DNA from: Oleispirillum sp963668495
Lineage (GTDB): Bacteria; Pseudomonadota; Alphaproteobacteria; Rhodospirillales; Rhodospirillaceae
Direction of reading: 5' to 3'
DNA: 64,000 nt
Assembly (NCBI GenBank): GCA_963668495.1
Contig: OY764545.1
Location: 1,860,001-1,924,000 of the forward strand
Part shown: in pieces, positions 60,122 to 64,000 of the stretch
Numbering within the stretch: position 1 is the first letter of the stretch
Layout of the letters: each line of letters starts with the position of its first letter
The notes under the pieces: generated by a model
Database searches by the model: none
Told to the model about the DNA's origin: nothing
Seen by the model: the letters and a program-made list of their open reading frames with translations, nothing else
Position numbers and translations under genes: made by a program

Positions 60122-60946
60122 TTATAAGTTGGCGGCAGGTTTCCAGCCGGTCATGGTAACAAAATCAAAAGTGGCGAGGCATCGCCCATCCGCCTTGGTA
60201 AAAAGGCTTTGATAAAATTCCAGCATTTTAAATAGCGTGGATTTTTTTAAGGGAGTTTTGCGGCGGGTCAGCATGGCGTTGGTTTCACCCATTGCCCGCA
60301 AGTCCTGCATCAGTTTGATCGGGGATGCATAATCGACTGTAATTCGGTCCTTATCCACAATTGGATTTTCAAATCCGGTCGCTTGCAACAGGCTCCCGGC
60401 ATCTTTGATCGTGACCATGGGGGAGACGCGGGGGCTGATGCCGCCTTCTATCTCCAGTTCTGCACGGGCAAAGCTTTCGCGCAGTTCGCGCAGTGTTTCT
60501 TCCCCGGCGAACGATGCCAAAAATAGGCCGTTCGGTTTTAAAATCCGTCGTACTTCATGCAATAATCCGGGCAGATCGTTGACCCAATGCAGGCTCATGC
60601 AACTGATGACCAGATCTACACTGTTGTCAGGGAACGGTAGGTTGGGTTCGGTAAATAGCTGGGATGGTGTGGGGCACTGATCCAGCAGATCTTGCTGGCT
60701 TTCTGTTGAAACAACAGAGGTCACATGTGGCATGTGGTGCAGCCGTTTTGTCAGTAATCCGGTATGAGAACCGATGTCTATGGCTGTATCGAATGTACGT
60801 TTTATGTCAGGCAGCCTATCGAGAAGGCAATCTGCAGCTTCCTGTAGCACATAATCGATAGAGGAATCCTCGGCAGCTAAGCGTAAGGCCCGTGACCGAC
60901 GTAGTTCGCGGATTGTTGGGTCAAACAATAAATTGCTACTGGACAT
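60122..60946 (-). CDS. SAM-dependent methyltransferase, BioC/NDUFAF5-like
   Basis: A 274-residue methyltransferase. 'FDTAIDIGSHTGLLTKRL' is motif I, 'LPFPDNSVDLVISCMSLHWVNDLPGLLHEVRRILKPNGLFLASF' covers motifs II-III. It resembles the alphaproteobacterial group related to mitochondrial NDUFAF5, usually encoded divergent from comF. The substrate is unknown. Confidence 0.87.
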   Translation of the reverse strand: MSSSNLLFDPTIRELRRSRALRLAAEDSSIDYVLQEAADCLLDRLPDIKRTFDTAIDIGSHTGLLTKRLHHMPHVTSVVSTESQQDLLDQCPTPSQLFTEPNLPFPDNSVDLVISCMSLHWVNDLPGLLHEVRRILKPNGLFLASFAGEETLRELRESFARAELEIEGGISPRVSPMVTIKDAGSLLQATGFENPIVDKDRITVDYASPIKLMQDLRAMGETNAMLTRRKTPLKKSTLFKMLEFYQSLFTKADGRCLATFDFVTMTGWKPAANL

Positions 60947-61007
60947 GGGCAGACCTTAAGACGCTAATGAGGATTGCATAGTGAATTGAGACTGTAAGAG
61001 GTTCCTT

Positions 61008-61760
61008 GTGGCAGGACAAGGCAAACACCGTTTGCTACATACCGTAAAAGCCTATGCCAATGATTTGGTTTCGGCAATTTTGCCGGAACGCTGTGCCGTA
61101 TGCGGAATACCAGTCCAAGGCGGTGGGATTGGGCAGCCATCCACTTTGTGTGCTACCTGTTTGTCACGATTAGACATGGTTTCCGGTCCGGTTTGTTCTG
61201 TCTGTGGTTGGCCTTTGCCAATGGACATGACGTGCTGCACTTGCCCCACATATACATCAATCACCCGGCAGCGTTTTGCTATGGCGTATGGGGAAGGTGC
61301 GGCAAGCGTGATCCTTCGCATGAAGCATGGTGATAGACCTGACCTGTCGCGGCGTTTGGCACATTGGATGTTTCAAGCCGGGCGCGAGCTCTGTGAACAG
61401 GCGGACATTCTGGTTCCAGTGCCGATCCACTGGTCTCGTTTGTTTGTGCGCCAATACAATCAGTCGGCTGAAATTGCCCGGCATCTGTCTGTGTTGACCG
61501 GAATTCCTGTCGATTTTACGCAGTTACGGCGGGTGCGTGCCACCCCATCACAGGGACGCAGGTCACCGCGAGAACGTCACCGAAATGTGGCAAAGGCCTT
61601 TGCTCTGGTTAAGGATGATGCGTTTCTTGGGCGGCGGGTTGTGCTGATTGATGATGTGGTCACAACCGGGGCGACCGCAGATGCCTGTGCTTCAATTCTG
61701 CGGCAAGGGGGAGCCACGCAGGTGGATCTGTTGACGGCTGCTGCCGCACGCAATATATGA
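61008..61760 (+). CDS. comF: ComF family phosphoribosyltransferase-like protein
   Basis: A 250-residue protein with a GTG start. The N-terminal zinc-binding part has CxxC pairs (CAVCG, CATC, CSVCG, CCTC), and the PRTase domain ends in 'VVLIDDVVTTGATADACASIL'. ComF is linked to DNA uptake in other bacteria; here the synteny is the conserved comF-grxC-nitrilase-DUF1178 block. AGAGG precedes the start. Confidence 0.9.
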   Translation: MAGQGKHRLLHTVKAYANDLVSAILPERCAVCGIPVQGGGIGQPSTLCATCLSRLDMVSGPVCSVCGWPLPMDMTCCTCPTYTSITRQRFAMAYGEGAASVILRMKHGDRPDLSRRLAHWMFQAGRELCEQADILVPVPIHWSRLFVRQYNQSAEIARHLSVLTGIPVDFTQLRRVRATPSQGRRSPRERHRNVAKAFALVKDDAFLGRRVVLIDDVVTTGATADACASILRQGGATQVDLLTAAAARNI

Positions 61761-61863
61761 GGATTGTCTTATTTAATTCGGCCTATGAGTGGCTTGATTA
61801 TCCGATGTTTCCCGCACATGATCTGATAGTGCGCCCGAAATCAGTAAAAAACAGGAGGCCCAA

Positions 61864-62121
61864 ATGGCAAAAGTTGAAGTGTATACAACTCAGGTTTGCC
61901 CGCATTGTGTTCGTGCAAAATCATTGCTGGACCGCAAGGGGGTTAGCTATGAAACCATTGATGTGTCAACGGATGATGAACTCCGTATGGCAATGATGGA
62001 ACGTGCAGGAGGACGTCGTACCGTGCCGCAGATTTTCATCAACGACCAGCATATTGGTGGTGCAGATGATTTATATGCATTGGATAAAAAAGGTGGGTTG
62101 GACCCGTTGCTGGCTTCGTGA
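61864..62121 (+). CDS. grxC: Glutaredoxin 3
   Basis: An 85-residue dithiol glutaredoxin with active site CPHC (residues 11-14), 'TVPQIFIN' (cis-proline) and 'IGGADDLYAL' (glutathione site). AGGAGG precedes the ATG. In contrast to the Grx4-like protein at 42183 it has a full active site. It is the second gene of the comF block. Confidence 0.95.
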   Translation: MAKVEVYTTQVCPHCVRAKSLLDRKGVSYETIDVSTDDELRMAMMERAGGRRTVPQIFINDQHIGGADDLYALDKKGGLDPLLAS

Positions 62122-62173
62122 TACATAGCCGTTAATGAACTTTGTTAACCGTCAGCATTCGGAGTTTTAGGGT

Positions 62174-63019
62174 ATGAGTGTATTTGCCGTCGCCTGCATT
62201 CAGATTAACAGCGGTGAGGATATGGACGCTAATGTGAGTAAAGCATTGCGTTATGCCGCCGATGCTGCCGATGCAGGCGCGGATCTGATCCTGATGCCTG
62301 AAAATGTCGCACGCATGACTTGGGGGCCTGATGCGATTCAGGCTGGCTGTTTTGATGAAGCAGCGCATCCGGCTTTGATCGCATTCAAGGACTTTGCCAA
62401 AAAGCGCAATGTCTGGCTCCATTGTGGTACGGTCGCAGTCCCGGCAGCATCCGGCAAAGCACATAACAGGACTTTTGTCATTGACCCAACCGGTCAAGTG
62501 TCAGGTGTGTACGACAAAATTCACATGTTTGATGCTGATCTGGGCAAAGGTGAGGCTTATGCCGAATCTGCCACGTACGAAGCAGGGGCCAAGGCCGTTG
62601 CCGTTGATATCCCGTGGGGTCGTCTGGGATTGACCGTTTGCTATGATGTTCGTTTCCCGAACTTGTATAAGGCTCTTGCTGACGCGGGTGTTGATTTCTT
62701 TGCCGTGCCGTCTGCATTCACAAAACAGACCGGGCAGGCACACTGGCAAGCTTTGTTGCAGGCGCGGGCAATTGAAAATGGTTGCTTTGTCTTTGCCCCG
62801 GCTCAGGTTGGGCAACATGCAGGCGGACGGCAGACCTATGGGCATTCCTTGATTATTGATCCATGGGGAACAATCCTGGCAGATGCGGGTGAGGATGAAG
62901 GTTTTATTCTTGCTGATCTTGACCCTATGGATATTGATGTTGCGCGTGGAAAAATTCCGTCATTGAAGCATGCTCGCGACATTGGTGATGTCGAGGTCCA
63001 GTATTGTCCACGGTATTAG
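62174..63019 (+). CDS. Nitrilase-superfamily amidohydrolase (deaminated-glutathione-amidase-like)
   Basis: A 281-residue carbon-nitrogen hydrolase. The catalytic Glu is in 'LILMPENVAR', Lys in 'VYDKIHMFD', and Cys in 'LTVCYDVRFPNLY'. It is of the Nit1/NitL branch, which repairs deaminated glutathione. Position between grxC and a DUF1178 gene is standard for alphaproteobacteria. Confidence 0.9.
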   Translation: MSVFAVACIQINSGEDMDANVSKALRYAADAADAGADLILMPENVARMTWGPDAIQAGCFDEAAHPALIAFKDFAKKRNVWLHCGTVAVPAASGKAHNRTFVIDPTGQVSGVYDKIHMFDADLGKGEAYAESATYEAGAKAVAVDIPWGRLGLTVCYDVRFPNLYKALADAGVDFFAVPSAFTKQTGQAHWQALLQARAIENGCFVFAPAQVGQHAGGRQTYGHSLIIDPWGTILADAGEDEGFILADLDPMDIDVARGKIPSLKHARDIGDVEVQYCPRY

Positions 63020-63029
63020 ACGTACGACC

Positions 63030-63455
63030 ATGATCAAATACGCTTTGAAATGTGAATGCGGTTATCGCTTTGATTCATGGTTCCGAAGCAGTCAGTCGTA
63101 TGATGAACTCCATGTGGCTGGGCAGATAACATGTCCAGCCTGTGGTGCTTCCACTGTGCGTAAGGCTCCCATGGCACCCAGTGTGCCGTCCAAAAGAAGC
63201 CTTGAGCTATCGGATAAGGAAAAAAACCTGCACGACAGGCTTTTCTCTGTAATCAGCAAAGTTCAAAAAGAAATTTCTGAGAATTGCGATAATGTCGGTG
63301 ACAACTTTGCCGAAGAGGCACGTAAGATTCACTATGGTGAAGCCCCCGCACGTGGCATTTACGGGCAGACAACAGATGAAGAGGCTGAAGCCCTTGAGGA
63401 AGAAGAGATCGAGTTCTTCCGTATGCCATGGGTAAAGCCGAAAAAAACGCAATAA
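63030..63455 (+). CDS. DUF1178 family protein
   Basis: A 141-residue protein. The N-terminus has two zinc-ribbon pairs (CECG and CPACG) around 'WFRSSQSYDELHVAGQITCPACG', and the tail has 'EEEIEFFRMPWVKPKK'. The function is not known; the family goes with nitrilase and grxC genes. The ATG at 63030 gives the family start. Confidence 0.93.
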   Translation: MIKYALKCECGYRFDSWFRSSQSYDELHVAGQITCPACGASTVRKAPMAPSVPSKRSLELSDKEKNLHDRLFSVISKVQKEISENCDNVGDNFAEEARKIHYGEAPARGIYGQTTDEEAEALEEEEIEFFRMPWVKPKKTQ

Positions 63456-63456
63456 T

Positions 63457-63484
63457 AGACTTTTACTTATTCAAGTATAAGTCT
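63457..63484 (+). terminator. Stem-loop after the DUF1178 gene
   Basis: AGACTT-T-TACTT / AAGTA-T-AAGTCT form an 11-pair stem with one T-T mismatch and a 4-base loop. No T-run follows, so termination here is uncertain. Confidence 0.45.
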
Positions 63485-63601
63485 GGCATGTGTGTTTTAT
63501 ATATGTGTCTTGCGCGGCAATCCTGTTTGTGTAAACATAAATAGTTGTTTTAAAAGGCGGTTATGCTCTGCGTGTATTTATTATGCACAGGGAGTAACCC
63601 T

Positions 63602-63664
63602 ATGATTGAAAATTATTCTTTGGTACTAACGCGCGGGCAACGGGGGATGATGTGGCGCGTTTAA
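63602..63664 (+). CDS. Possible 20-codon leader ORF overlapping the terminal sensor gene
   Basis: ATG at 63602 follows GGGAG at a good distance and reads 20 codons to TAA at 63662-63664. It overlaps the GTG start of the next gene (63652). It could couple translation of the sensor, or be chance. Confidence 0.25.
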   Translation: MIENYSLVLTRGQRGMMWRV

Positions 63665-64000
63665 GTCAATTGTCTCGATATCAACTGCGGTTCTTTCTGC
63701 GCTTGACGCTGTGTGTGGTGGTATTTGCTTTGCTCGTCATGAGCTTTGCGATTGCCTATTACTCACGTACATCTGTGTCTAATCGTCAGCAATCCGTGTA
63801 TTTGGCGGTCAATGATCCTGTGGTGCGTGCTTTGCGCAGTCAGGATCGGCGCGTAGCCAATGTGGTCGCCAATAGTGTTATTGATTTGCCGTATGTTGAA
63901 CGGTTTTCAGTGGAAACGTTGGATGGAACTATCCTTGCCGACACGTCAAAGGTGAACGTTGACCATTCGTCATGGCGGTGGATGGTTGCCCATGCCGTTT
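63652..64000 (+). CDS. Membrane sensor protein, N-terminal part (cut by window edge)
   Basis: The frame runs open from GTG 63652 (GGGGGA upstream) to the right edge, about 116 residues. A TM helix is at about 16-38 (LTLCVVVFALLVMSFAIAYY), followed by a periplasmic region that looks like a Cache or PDC-type sensor ('VYLAVNDPVVRAL', 'VSVIDLPYVERFSVETLDGTIL' type strands). The kinase, cyclase or other output domain lies outside the window. Confidence 0.7.
   Translation, partial: MARLSQLSRYQLRFFLRLTLCVVVFALLVMSFAIAYYSRTSVSNRQQSVYLAVNDPVVRALRSQDRRVANVVANSVIDLPYVERFSVETLDGTILADTSKVNVDHSSWRWMVAHAV

Noticed and set aside
61757..61996. 79-codon ORF with ATGA overlap to comF
   Set aside because: It runs out of frame into grxC, which has complete motifs and its own ribosome binding site; only the overlap is attractive.
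1..64000. tRNA genes, rRNA, CRISPR arrays, insertion sequences and phage genes
   Set aside because: All gaps between genes were read; none holds a cloverleaf, repeat-spacer array, transposase or integrase that I can support.

Overview
The window looks like the chromosome of a free-living, motile alphaproteobacterium of moderate GC, most like the Rhodospirillales. The evidence is gene content and order: comF-grxC-nitrilase-DUF1178 beside a BioC-like methyltransferase, a DUF1476 gene divergent from purC-purS-purQ-purL, sfsA-map-radC, and many chemotaxis and c-di-GMP proteins. I see no tRNA, rRNA, CRISPR array, transposase or prophage, and no gap longer than 300 bases. The species cannot be fixed from the sequence.

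Layout. 1-9.97 kb: end of a PqiC-like lipoprotein gene, a FIST-GGDEF sensor, two methyl-accepting chemotaxis proteins flanking an ArsR-permease-thioredoxin operon and a LysR regulator, then an AEC transporter. 9.97-18.73 kb: a flagellar block with two divergent arms. The minus arm is flgD-flgE-small ORF-flgN-like-flgK-flgL; the plus arm is flagellin-fliD-fliS. Between them lies a perfect inverted repeat around phased T-tracts. 18.77-21.1 kb: an ECF sigma factor, a one-TM partner, a periplasmic sensor-like protein and a LysE exporter. 21.2-25.5 kb: a first purC, then a regulated five-gene cluster (DUF134 regulator, two NifX-like proteins, two MinD-type ATPases with inserted ferredoxin domains) resembling the Desulfovibrio orange-protein loci. 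25.6-33.3 kb: a small periplasmic protein with mirror-symmetric cysteines, class II DAHP synthase, pncB, nadE, gltX and cysS. 33.4-40.4 kb: a REC-PAS-GGDEF-EAL protein, cimA, a TrmJ-like methyltransferase with a long extension, and rpsD. 40.4-48.4 kb: a glycosyltransferase, a membrane protein, a cysteine-free Grx4-like protein, rarD and the purLQSC genes, with a divergent DUF1476 gene. 48.5-55.3 kb: psd, a DUF2798/LysR pair, purB, an orphan formyltransferase, trkH and a metallo-beta-lactamase-fold hydrolase. 55.3-64 kb: radC-map-sfsA behind a periplasmic-binding-protein/diguanylate-cyclase pair, then the methyltransferase, comF, grxC, nitrilase, DUF1178 and the start of a membrane sensor.

How it fits together. 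Three themes recur. Purine synthesis appears as purS, purQ, purL, purB and two different purC genes. Signal transduction that feeds motility and c-di-GMP appears as two MCPs and three GGDEF proteins, of which only one keeps an intact GGEEF motif. Redox and metal handling appears as the thioredoxin-permease operon, the ferredoxin-ATPase/NifX cluster, one normal and one cysteine-less glutaredoxin, and the ECF trio. The best candidates for undescribed biology are the cysteine-less Grx4 at the bolA-grxD locus, the symmetric-cysteine periplasmic protein, the curved-DNA inverted repeat between the flagellar arms, and the alphaproteobacterial ORP-like cluster with its paired operators.
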